Of a stretch of 27,260 nt of DNA, positions 1 to 9,100 are shown piece after piece; position 1 is the first letter of the stretch; every line of letters starts with the position of its first letter. Position numbers and translations under genes: made by a program. The stretch comes from JALCLA01 sp965653565 (lineage in GTDB: Bacteria; Pseudomonadota; Gammaproteobacteria; Xanthomonadales; Xanthomonadaceae): NCBI GenBank assembly GCA_965653565.1, contig CBFHAI010000063.1, positions 1 through 27,260 on the forward strand. Reading direction: 5' to 3'. The notes under the pieces are model-generated. The model was not told the origin of the DNA and did not search any database. It saw only the letters and a program-made list of their open reading frames with translations.

Positions 1-50
1 ACACCGCAACACTTTTCATGCGTTCGGCGAAAAATTCCCCGGACAGTAGT

Positions 51-179
51 GCGCGCAGGCGGGAATCCAGTGACTTTGAAGCGGTAGTCGGCAGCGACTG
101 CTGCAAACGGTCGTCGCCAACGCGTCGAAACGGGCAGGCACAGGACGCTTCAGAGTCGCTGGATTCCCGCCTGAGCGCG
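51..179. repeat. Inverted pair of dRS3-like intergenic repeats
   Basis: Positions 51-82 contain GCAGGCGGGAATCCAG followed by TGACTTTGAAGC. Positions 147-179 carry nearly the same sequence in reverse complement, including CTGGATTCCCGCCTGAGCGC. The core resembles the ATTCCC-N8-GGGAAT class (dRS3-like) often scattered between genes in Neisseria and xanthomonads. The two copies face each other around about 64 bp, so the transcript could fold into a long stem. They may be remnants of repeat spread. No function is claimed. Confidence 0.6.
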
Positions 180-266
180 AATGACGAGGGAGTGCGGCGA
201 CGTGCGAGATGGCGGGCGGTGGCTGCAGCCTGCGAAAGCGGAGTTCCGCCGCAACCCCAAACATCA

Positions 267-327
267 CCCCCCGCCCCGGCTTTTCCCCTCGCCCCTGTTT
301 TCCCCCTCGTCCCTAGCCCCCGCCCCC
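267..327 (-). other. G-rich tract (minus strand) after the amn stop
   Basis: On the minus strand, which is the transcribed sense for amn, this tract holds eight runs of three or more G (roughly 5, 5, 3, 5, 4, 4, 4 and 6) separated by one to six bases. It starts two bases after the TGA stop. Such spacing could allow a G-quadruplex in the 3' untranslated RNA or the DNA. No ordinary terminator with a U-run is visible here, so it might instead affect 3'-end formation. That role is inference. Confidence 0.45.
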
Positions 328-329
328 AC

Positions 330-1163
330 TCACTCATCGAACCGCAAATGCTTCACCGACTTGCCATGCCGGCGAATCAGCTTCAGCGCTTCGATGCCGA
401 CCTTGATGTGGTTCTCGACGTAATTGGTCGTCACCACCAGATCCGAGGCTTCGGTTTTCACGCCGTCGGGGATCATCGGCTGATCCGACACCAGCAGCAG
501 CGCGCCGCTCGGGATCGAGTTGGCGAAGCCGGCCGCAAACACGGTGGCGGTTTCCATGTCGATCGCCATGCAGCGCAGCTTGCGCAGATAGTCCTTGAAG
601 GCGTCGTCGTGCTCCCAGACGCGGCGGTTGGTGGTGTACACCGTGCCGGTCCAGTAGTCGAAGCCCAGGTCGCGGATCATCGTCGACACCGCGCGCTGCA
701 TCGCGAACGCCGGTAGCGCCGGCACTTCGGGCAGCAGGTAGTCGTTCGACGTGCCCTCGCCGCGGATCGCCGCGATCGGCAGCACTAGGTCGCCCAGCTG
801 ATTCTTGCGTTTGAGCCCGCCGCACTTGCCCAGGAACAGCACGGCCTTCGGGCCGTAGGCGCTGAGCAGGTCCATCACGGTGGCGGCGTTGGCGCTGCCC
901 ATGCCGAAATTGATCATCGTGATGCCGTCGATGGTGGCGCTGGGCATCGGACGGTCGCGGCCGCGCACTTCGGCGCCGGTGAGGCGGGCGAAGTGATCGA
1001 GATAGCCGCCGAAATTGGTCAGCAGCACATGCTGGCCGAACTCTTCCAGCGGCACGCCGGTATAGCGCGGCAGCCAGTTCGAAACGATCTGGTTCTTGTC
1101 TTTCATGCGATCCACGAAGGCTTGGGACGCCGGCGACGCCACGCCGGCAAGAGACGGATGCAT
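330..1163 (-). CDS. amn: AMP nucleosidase, short form
   Basis: Predicted to hydrolyse AMP to adenine and ribose 5-phosphate in the cytoplasm, in purine salvage and adenylate balance. The 277-residue product is of the nucleoside phosphorylase (PNP/UDP) superfamily. Visible signatures are the FGMGSANAA segment (86-94), LGKCGG (111-116), RGEGTSNDYL (134-143), the DMETAT ribose-binding motif (202-207) and SDQPMIP (226-232). The sequence resembles short AMP nucleosidases I know from Bacteroidetes and proteobacteria. E. coli Amn is about 480 residues with an extra N-terminal regulatory domain, absent here. The start at 1163 has a GGAAG-type ribosome site six bases upstream. A second in-frame ATG at 1106 (residue 20) matches where the family homology begins and cannot be excluded. 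It is divergent from the DsbA-fold gene at 1269. Family call sure; exact start less so. Confidence 0.9.
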   Translation of the reverse strand: MHPSLAGVASPASQAFVDRMKDKNQIVSNWLPRYTGVPLEEFGQHVLLTNFGGYLDHFARLTGAEVRGRDRPMPSATIDGITMINFGMGSANAATVMDLLSAYGPKAVLFLGKCGGLKRKNQLGDLVLPIAAIRGEGTSNDYLLPEVPALPAFAMQRAVSTMIRDLGFDYWTGTVYTTNRRVWEHDDAFKDYLRKLRCMAIDMETATVFAAGFANSIPSGALLLVSDQPMIPDGVKTEASDLVVTTNYVENHIKVGIEALKLIRRHGKSVKHLRFDE

Positions 1164-1175
1164 AGTTCGCTTCCG

Positions 1176-1181
1176 ATTCTA
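1176..1181 (-). promoter_or_regulatory. Candidate -10 element for amn
   Basis: The minus strand reads TAGAAT from 1181 down to 1176, twelve bases before the ATG at 1163. No good -35 hexamer is seen at the usual spacing. If used, the mRNA leader would be only about 5-7 nt and would exclude the GGAAG Shine-Dalgarno-like sequence. That would favour either leaderless-like initiation or the internal ATG at 1106. Confidence 0.4.
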
Positions 1182-1256
1182 GACGGTTGCCGTGGCAAAG
1201 CGCAGAAAAAGCTGCGTGGCTGGTGCGGCCGCCCGCCCGCGCCGCGCGGCCGAGGC

Positions 1257-1262
1257 TAGAAT
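1257..1262 (+). promoter_or_regulatory. Candidate -10 element giving a leaderless mRNA
   Basis: TAGAAT is followed by only six bases (CGCCGC) and then the ATG at 1269, so a normal transcription start falls on the A of the start codon. There is no Shine-Dalgarno sequence between them, and no clear -35. This arrangement suggests a leaderless transcript. It is a sequence-based inference. Confidence 0.5.
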
Positions 1263-1268
1263 CGCCGC

Positions 1269-1895
1269 ATGCAAACCACCTGGTATTTCGACTTCATCAG
1301 CCCCTTCGCCTACCTGCAGTGGGCGAAGGTGCGCCGGCTCGCCGGGCGCGTCGACTTCAGCTTCCGCCCGATCCTGTTCGCCGGTCTGCTGCAGCGCAAC
1401 GCCACCAAGGGGCCCGCCGAAATTCCGGGCAAGCGCGAATTCACTTATCGCTACGTGCAGTGGCAGGCCGGCCGCGAAGGCACCCCGCTGAAATTCCCGC
1501 CGAAGCATCCGTTCAATCCGATCGCCGCGCTCCGGCTGTGCATCGCGGCCGGCGTCACGGCCGAGGCGATCGACGCGATCTTCGCGCACCTGTGGCGGCA
1601 CGGCCGCGCCGGCGACAGCGCAGACGCCCTGCGCGATGTCGCCGGGCAACTGGGCATCGACGACATCGACGCCGCACTCGCCCGTCCCGACGTCAAGGCC
1701 ACCCTGCGCGACAACTTCGACGCGGCAATCGCGGACGGCGTATTCGGCGTGCCCACCATCGTCGCCGCAGGCCACTGCTTCTGGGGCAACGACGCCACCG
1801 CGATGTTCGAAGACTTCCTCGCCGACCCGAAGCTCTTCGACAACGAAGCGATGCGGGGCCTCGCCGATATTCCCGTGGGAATCCGACGCGAATAG
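1269..1895 (+). CDS. 2-hydroxychromene-2-carboxylate isomerase-like protein (DsbA fold)
   Basis: A 208-residue cytoplasmic protein of the HCCA isomerase/kappa-class GST branch of the thioredoxin superfamily. The N-terminus YFDFISPFAYL (6-16) is the family hallmark, with Ser11 where thiol oxidoreductases have the catalytic Cys. A cis-proline loop GVFGVPT (157-163) and FWGND (171-175) follow. Length is normal for the family (about 200). Characterised members perform a glutathione-dependent isomerisation in naphthalene degradation. No other aromatic-degradation gene is nearby, so the natural substrate is unknown and a general glutathione-dependent role is equally possible. There is no Shine-Dalgarno sequence; the TAGAAT box six bases upstream suggests a leaderless message. 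Confidence 0.85.
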   Translation: MQTTWYFDFISPFAYLQWAKVRRLAGRVDFSFRPILFAGLLQRNATKGPAEIPGKREFTYRYVQWQAGREGTPLKFPPKHPFNPIAALRLCIAAGVTAEAIDAIFAHLWRHGRAGDSADALRDVAGQLGIDDIDAALARPDVKATLRDNFDAAIADGVFGVPTIVAAGHCFWGNDATAMFEDFLADPKLFDNEAMRGLADIPVGIRRE

Positions 1896-1980
1896 CCCGA
1901 TCGGCGTGCGATTTGCCGCACTCGGACGTTCAGAGGAATGACAGCGCGCCTGCTGCCGCCCGCGACATCCGAGGTGTCCA

Positions 1981-2778
1981 ATGAACCTGCTGCGACTCAT
2001 GCTGCTCTTCGCACTGTGTGCCGCCATGCCGGCGGCGTCAGCCCAATGCCATTACGGCAAGACGACGATCGGTTTCTGTAAGGCCTGCAGCGATCTGCTC
2101 AATTACAGCTACTCGCAACAGAAGATCGGCAATGTCTGCTGGGGCTGTTCCAATCTTTGCGATCTGAAACCGAAAAAACTGGAGGCCGCGGCGTCCGACG
2201 GCCAACCCGACCCTTCGCAGCTGTCGCCCGAAACAATCGAGTTTCTTGCGCAGCAGACCGAACCCTATTGCGGACCGGACCCCTTCGCGAAGGATCAGGA
2301 CTTCTTCGCAATCGCTATCAACCGCGATGCATTCCAACGGTTGGCAATGCAGGCGCCCGATGCAGCGATGTTCCTGGCGGCGGTACGGGATGCACTACAG
2401 GTGCAACCGATTCGCGTCAGGACCGGCGACGGTTTCGCGCCTTCGATTCCGACCGCGCGCGACGCGCTGGACGCCTGGGACCATCCGTATGCGGAGTCCG
2501 GCGAACAGGATTCGCTGCTGGCCGAGAACGAACGGTTCTCGACCCGTACCAGCATCGAAACGCTTGCCGACGGACATCTGCTGCTGATCGTCGACTCGCG
2601 CGTCGTGGATCTCGAAGGCGCGACGGTCGCGCAGCCGTTCGAAACCTTCGCGATCGAACTGGTGCCGAGGGCGGGTGTCACGCGCACGGTGATCTCTATG
2701 CCGGACCGCCATGCCCAGGTCTACGACGTGGTGTCCTGGGGAGTACGCGACACCTACGCCGCCGACCCACAGCCGTAA
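1981..2778 (+). CDS. Secreted Cys-rich protein of unknown function
   Basis: I do not recognise this 265-residue protein. Residues 1-21 form a typical signal peptide (hydrophobic core, then ASA before Q22), so it is probably periplasmic or secreted. The mature N-terminus has six cysteines in about 40 residues: C23, C33-x2-C36, C53-x2-C56 and C60. The two CxxC pairs 16 residues apart resemble a zinc-ribbon knuckle, or could form disulfides in an oxidising compartment. The rest (about 65-265) has mixed alpha/beta character with acidic stretches and no motif I can name. A good ribosome site (GAGGTG, four bases before the ATG) fixes the start. The 85 bp after the isomerase gene holds no obvious terminator, so co-transcription is possible. 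The gene itself looks real: codon pattern, signal peptide and ribosome site agree. Confidence 0.7.
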   Translation: MNLLRLMLLFALCAAMPAASAQCHYGKTTIGFCKACSDLLNYSYSQQKIGNVCWGCSNLCDLKPKKLEAAASDGQPDPSQLSPETIEFLAQQTEPYCGPDPFAKDQDFFAIAINRDAFQRLAMQAPDAAMFLAAVRDALQVQPIRVRTGDGFAPSIPTARDALDAWDHPYAESGEQDSLLAENERFSTRTSIETLADGHLLLIVDSRVVDLEGATVAQPFETFAIELVPRAGVTRTVISMPDRHAQVYDVVSWGVRDTYAADPQP

Positions 2779-3130
2779 CGCCGCACCCGCCGCCTGGGGA
2801 GCGCAGCAGAATCCGGAAGGCAGGGTCGCCAGGTCGTCTCGACCCCAGCTTCAATCCAGGCTGCGCGGCCGCCACGCTCGAACGCGCAGCGCTCGGGTTC
2901 CAGAAAGGCCAGGCACAGACTCGGCTGTCGGGTCGGAGCTCGGGGCCACTGCAAACGCTAATTTTTGTCAAACATCGGCGCCAGCTGTCCTCTTTTGACA
3001 AAAGTTAGCGTTCACCTCGGTGCTGCGCCTCCTTGCCGGGTCGGCCCCTGCGGTCGCCCGAACCAACTGCACCGCCAGCCGCGTCGGATTGCGGCGGCTG
3101 TCGAGGGGGCGGTCCACCGGGGAGATAGTC
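2779..3130. other. 352-bp gene-free region upstream of the surface-protein gene
   Basis: No convincing gene is seen. A frame in phase with the downstream gene opens at a GTG (3020), but it would place 37 non-signal residues before a perfect signal peptide, so it is not used. The region holds the 59-nt inverted repeat at 2954-3012 and, near the end, a GGGGAGA ribosome site (about 3118-3124) for the gene at 3131. It should contain that gene's promoter, but I cannot point to a convincing -35/-10 pair. Confidence 0.6.
2954..3012. repeat. Near-perfect 19-bp inverted repeat with 21-nt loop
   Basis: Left arm AACGCTAATTTTTGTCAAA (2954-2972) and right arm TTTGACAAAAGTTAGCGTT (2994-3012) pair at 18 of 19 positions. 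Each arm contains the short palindrome-like core TTTTG-T/A-CAAA. The arms are much more AT-rich than the surrounding DNA. No T-run follows on either strand, so it is not a standard terminator. It could be a double operator, a small mobile or repeat element, or a structured 5' RNA element. It lies 118 bp before the surface-protein start. Confidence 0.75.
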
Positions 3131-6100
3131 ATGCTCGTGATTCGCCTTTGCTTGCTTTCGTTCTTGCTGATCCTGATGCCGGTGACACCGGTGCTGGCGC
3201 TTAATTTCGTCGTCGACGATGCAGGCAGCGATCCGGATGACGACGCGCCTTCCGACGACAACGTCTGCGAAACCGCGGCCGGCACCTGCACGCTACATGC
3301 GGCGATCGACGAAGCCAACGAACGCACCGGCCCGCACACGATCACGTTCGATCCGTCGATCATGGCGATCGATCTGGCCGCCGACCTGCCGGACATCCGC
3401 GCCGAAGTGAGCATCGACGGCACCAACGCCGGCGCCCCCGGCGGCCGCGTCGACATCAACGGCGTCAGCAATTTCGACTGCTTCGACTTCATCGACACCG
3501 GCACCGTGCACGCCGACGATCCGGGCGACCCGAACGACTACCCGATCGACAATCCCGACGGCGGCCAGGGTTCGACGCTGAGCAACCTGGTGATCCGCAA
3601 CTGCTCCAGTGATGGCGTCGTGGCTACCGGCCACGGTTATTCGATCCTCAACAACCGCATCGGCACGACGCCCGATGGCATGTCGGCAGCGCAGAACGTC
3701 GGCGATGGCATCCGCATTTCCGGCACCATCCCACCGCCCGCCATTCCGCCCAACATCGGCGGCGTGCTCAACGACCCGGCCAGCAACATCGGCGAGATCG
3801 CCGCGTTCGCACTGAGCCTGCAGGGCGTGCTCACCCTCGTCGCCGAGCCGAATTTCATCACCGGCAACCTGATCTCCGGCAACGACGAGAGCGGCATCGA
3901 ACTCAATAACGGCATGACGACGAACACTTACGTCGCCGCCAACATCATCGGCCTGTCGGCCGATTCGCTCACGGCGCTGCCGAACGGATCGGGCAGCCAG
4001 CCGGCGATCGATATCAACGCCGGCGCCTACGGCAATCTGATCGGGCCGGGCAACATCATCAGCGGCAACACCAACGACGGCATTGCGCTCAATGGCGCGG
4101 TGATCCTGCCCAACTTCATCATGGGCAACCTGATCGGTGTCGGCGGCGCGCCCGCCCTGGAACTGGGCAACGGCGACCACGGCATCAACGTCAACACCAC
4201 GATCGACGACGACGGCAACGCACCGGACAACCCCACCGGCTACACCGCCTTCATCGGCCCGGCCAACATCATCAGCGACAACAAGAGCGACAACGGCGGC
4301 GGCGCGCTCGATCAATACGGCGGCGACGACAGCGGCGGTATCTCGGTGGACGGCGAAGGCGTGCGCATCTACGGCAATGCGATCGGCCTGTTCGCATTCC
4401 CGGCCGGCCTCGACATCCTCGGCATCGGCGCGCAGGACCCGCTGATCGACGTCGGCAATTCCGGCAACGGCATCGTGCTCAACACCGGCGGCCATCAGGT
4501 CGGCGGCAGCGAAGCCTTCGAAGCCAATTTCATCCTGCACAACGAGCGCCACGGCATCCTGGTGAAAGGCTCGGGGACCTACGGCAACGTGATCCAGGGC
4601 AATTTCATCGGCGTCTCGCCGCCGACCGGCCTGACCGTGTTCGACATCGGCAACCGCGGCAACGGCATCGTGATCCATTCCGCCAGCACCACGCAGATCG
4701 GCGGCACCGGCGAGTTCGAAGACAACGTGATCGCCGGCAACGGCATCAACGGCATCGCACTGCGCCAGGGCGCCACTGCCAACGGCTGGGCCAACCTGAT
4801 CCAGCGCAACCAGATCTACGCCAACGCTCGCACCAACGCCAACGCCGGCATCGGCATCGACCTGGAACACGATATCAACGTCGCCGACGTGCAGCCCGAT
4901 CCAGCCGGCGACGATCCGAACCTGATCTACGCCAACTATGGCCAGAACCAGCCGGTGATCTGCACCGGCCCCGGCATGCCGCTGCCGGCCTGCGCGACCG
5001 GCCCAAGCTACGACCCGGTGTCGGGCAACACGGCGATGACCTGGACCATCGACACGCGTCCGAACACCACGCTGCGCATCGAACATTTCTCGCTCGCGGC
5101 CGACGGCATGACCTTCCTCAACGAAGAAACCATCACCACCGATGCCGCCGGCCTGCCGATGGGCGGCAGTTGCGTGGCGGGGCTTTGTTCGTCGTCCGTG
5201 GCGCCGCTCGGCGCCGGCGATACGCGCGGCAGTTCGGTGGTGATGACGGCCACCGATCTGTTCGTCACCGACGTACCGCCGCTCGGCGAAATGCCGGCGA
5301 TTCCCGATTCGGCCGCCAACAACACGTCGGAATTCTCCAACGCCGCGCTGGTGCCCGATCCGGGCGAGGTGCGTTTCGCGGTGACTTCGCTCAACCAGAG
5401 CAACAACGAAGATGCCGTGACGCTGCAGCTGGCCGCTGAACGTCTCAACGGCTCGGATGGTGCGGTCAGCGTCACCGTCACCAGCAGCGACGGCACCGCC
5501 AACGTCGGCGCCGACTACAGCGCGGTGAACACGGTGCTGAGCTGGAACGACGGCGAAACCGGCCTGCGCCAGTTCGATCTGACGATCGCCGAAGATCTGA
5601 TCGATGAGCCGAACGAAACGCTCACGCTGACGCTCGGCACGCCCACCGGCAATGTCGAAATCGTGGCGGTGTCGAGCACCGACTTCACCATCCTCGACGA
5701 CGATGCCACGCCGACGGTGACGATCAACGACGTCACCCTCGCCGAAGGCAACGCCGCCACTACCGCGTTCAATTTCTCGGTGCAGCTGTCGAATCCGAGC
5801 AGCATCGATGTCACGGTGAATTTCGCCACCGCCGACGACAGCGCGACCGTCCTCGACAATGACTATGCCACGCAGACCGCCAGCGTCATGTTCCCGGCCG
5901 GCAGCAGCGTGGCCCAGTTGATTTCGGTGCTGGTGAACGGCGATACCGATTTCGAACCGAACGAAACCTTCTTCGTCAACCTCACCGGCGTCACGCCGAA
6001 CGCGACGATCGCCGACAACCAGGGCCTGGGCACGATCAACAACGACGACGCCGCGCCCGACCTGAGCATCAGCAAGACGCACGTCGGCGACTTCGCGCAG

Positions 6101-9100
6101 GGCCAGACGGGGGCGGCCTACACCATCACCGTCAGCAATTCCGCGGCTGCCGCCACCGACGGTTCGGAGATCACCGTAACCGACATGCTGCCCGCCGGTC
6201 TCACCGCTACCGGCTTGTCGGGCACGGGCTGGAACTGCGCGCTGGCCCTGCTTTCATGCACCCGCACCGACGTGCTGCTGCAGAACATGAGCTATCCGTC
6301 GATCACGCTGGTGGTGGATGTCGCGGCCGATGCGGCGGCGATGGTGACCAACACGGCCACCGTGATGGGCGGCGGCGATATCAGCGCTGCCAACAACCAG
6401 GCGAACGACAGCACGACGATCACGCCGACCGCCGTCGCCGCGGATTTGAGCCTCGCGAAGTCGCACGTTGGCAACTTCACGCAAGGCCAGACCGGCGCGA
6501 CGTACACGCTCACCGTGTCCAACTCAGCGGCCGGCGCGACGGACGGAACGATGGTGTCGGTGGTCGACACGCTGCCGGCCGGCCTCACCGCCACCGCTAT
6601 CGCCGGCACCGGCTGGACCTGCACCTTGGTGACGCTCACCTGCACGCGCACCGACGTGTTGCCGGTAAGCTCGAGCTATCCGGTAATCACGGTAACGGTC
6701 GATGTCGCGGCGAACGCAACCTCGCCGCAGTTGAACACGGCGACGGTGTCGGGTGGCGGTGATGTCACTGCGGCGAACAACACTGCAATGGACTCGACCA
6801 TCATCGATCCGGCTGCAGTGGTTGCGGACCTGAGCATCGCGAAGACGCATGTCGGCAACTTCACGCAGGGTCAAACCGGCGCGACCTACACGATCACCGT
6901 GTCGAACTCAGCCGCTGCGCCCACCGATGGCACGATGGTTTCGGTGGTCGATATGCTGCCGGCTGGCCTGACCGCCACCAACCTCGCGGGTACCGGCTGG
7001 ACCTGCACCTTGGCGACGCTCACCTGCACCCGCACCGACGTGCTGCCGGTGAGCATGAGCTATCCGCCTATCACGCTGACGGTCGATGTCGCCGGCAACG
7101 CGGTGACACCGCAAGTGAACAGTGCAACCGTTTCCGGCGGCGGCGATACCACGCCGCTCAACAACACCGCGAACGACTCGACCACGATCGACGGCGCACC
7201 GGCCGCACCGGACCTGAGCTTGGTGAAATCGCATGTCGGCGACTTCACGCAAAGCCAGACCGGCGCCACCTACACGCTCACCGTCAACAACTCGGCCGCC
7301 GCGGCGACCGACGGCACGATGGTCTCGGTGGTCGACACGCTGCCCGCCGGCCTCACCGCAACCAACATCGCCGGCACCGGCTGGACTTGTACGCTCGCGA
7401 CCCTCACCTGCACGCGCACCGACGTGTTGCCGGTGAGCACGAGCTACCCGCCGATCACGTTGACGGTCGATGTCGCCGCCAACGCCGCGACACCGCTGGT
7501 CAACAACGCCACGCTCACCGGCGGCGGCGATGCCAGCCCGGGCAACAACATGGCAGCCGATTCGACGACGATCACGCCGACCGCCGTCGCCGCGGATTTG
7601 AGCCTCGCGAAGTCGCACGTTGGCAACTTCACGCAAGGCCAGACCGGCGCCACCTACACGCTCACCGTCAGCAACTCGGCGGCCGGCGCGACGGATGGAA
7701 CGATGGTGTCGGTGGTCGACACGCTGCCGGCCGGCCTCACCGCCACCAACATTGCCGGCACGGGTTGGACCTGCACGCTGGTCACGCTCACCTGCACGCG
7801 CACCGATGTATTGCCGGTGAGCACGAGCTATCCGGTAATCACGGTAACGGTCGATGTCGCGGCGAACGCAACCTCGCCGCAGTTGAACACGGCGACGGTG
7901 TCGGGTGGCGGTGATGTCACTGCGGCGAACAACACTGCAATGGACTCGACCATCATCGATCCGGCTGCAGTGGTTGCGGACCTGAGCATCGCGAAGACGC
8001 ATGTCGGCAACTTCACGCAGGGTCAAACCGGCGCGACCTACACGATCACCGTCAGCAACTCGGCAGCCGCGCCGACGGACGGCAGCACCGTGAACGTCGT
8101 CGATATGCTGCCGGCCGGTCTCACTGCCACCGGCCTCACCGGCACCGGCTGGACCTGCACGCTCGCCACGCTGACCTGCTCGCGCAGCGATGTGCTGGCC
8201 GTGAGCAGCAGCTGGCCTGCGATCACGCTGACGGTCGATGTGGCAGGCAACGCCACCACGCCGCAGGTCAATAGCGCGACGGTCAGTGGCGGCGGCGATA
8301 CCACGCCGCTCAACAACACCGCGAACGACTCGACCACGATCGACGGCGCACCGGCCGCACCGGACCTGAGCTTGGTGAAATCGCATGTCGGCGACTTCAC
8401 GCAAAGCCAGACCGGCGCCACCTACACGCTCACCGTCAACAACTCGGCCGCCGCGGCGACCGACGGCACGATGGTCTCGGTGGTCGACACGCTGCCCGCC
8501 GGCCTCACCGCAACCAACATCGCCGGCACCGGCTGGACTTGTACGCTCGCGACCCTCACCTGCACGCGCACCGACGTGTTGCCGGTGAGCACGAGCTACC
8601 CGCCGATCACGTTGACGGTCGATGTCGCCGCCAACGCCGCGACACCGCTGGTCAACAACGCCACGCTCACCGGCGGCGGCGATGCCAGCCCGGGCAACAA
8701 CATGGCAGCCGATTCGACGACGATCACGCCGACCGCCGTCGCCGCGGATTTGAGCCTCGCGAAGTCGCACGTTGGCAACTTCACGCAAGGCCAGACCGGC
8801 GCGACGTACACGCTCACCGTGTCCAACTCAGCGGCCGGCGCGACGGACGGAACGATGGTGTCGGTGGTCGACACGCTGCCGGCCGGCCTCACCGCCACCG
8901 CTATCGCCGGCACCGGCTGGACCTGCACCTTGGTGACGCTCACCTGCACGCGCGCCGATGTGTTGCCGGTGAGCTCGAGCTATCCGCCGATTACGGTGAC
9001 GGTCGACGTCGCCGCCAACGCCGCCACGCCGCAGGTCAACATGGCGACGCTGTCCGGCGGTGGCGATGTCAGCGCCGCCAACAACACCGCGATGGACTCG

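Larger units (their letters stand above)
1..329. other. Gene-free stretch at the window start
   Basis: I find no credible gene here. The open frames across it have no family resemblance and overlap repeat sequence. It contains an inverted pair of dRS3-like repeats (about 51-82 and 147-179) and a very C-rich tract (267-327) immediately downstream of the amn stop codon. Positions 180-266 show nothing recognisable. Confidence 0.6.

Noticed and set aside
2995..3000. TTGACA as a -35 promoter box for the surface-protein gene
   Set aside because: The hexamer is perfect, but no acceptable -10 lies 16-18 bases downstream, and the motif is explained by the inverted repeat.
2954..3012. Integron attC site
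   Set aside because: The size and hairpin are attC-like, but the ends do not match GTTRRRY/RYYYAAC boxes, there are no extrahelical bases with R/L box layout, and no integrase or cassette array is present.
3293..6082. A 929-codon open frame on the minus strand opposite the surface-protein gene
   Set aside because: It is antisense to a gene with signal peptide, known domains and terminator. Its translation is dominated by Arg, Asp, Val and His of the kind produced by complementing GC-rich codons, with no family resemblance.
6908..8788. A 626-codon minus-strand open frame with regular repeats
   Set aside because: Its repetitiveness only mirrors the DUF11 units on the plus strand. No ribosome site or domain supports it.
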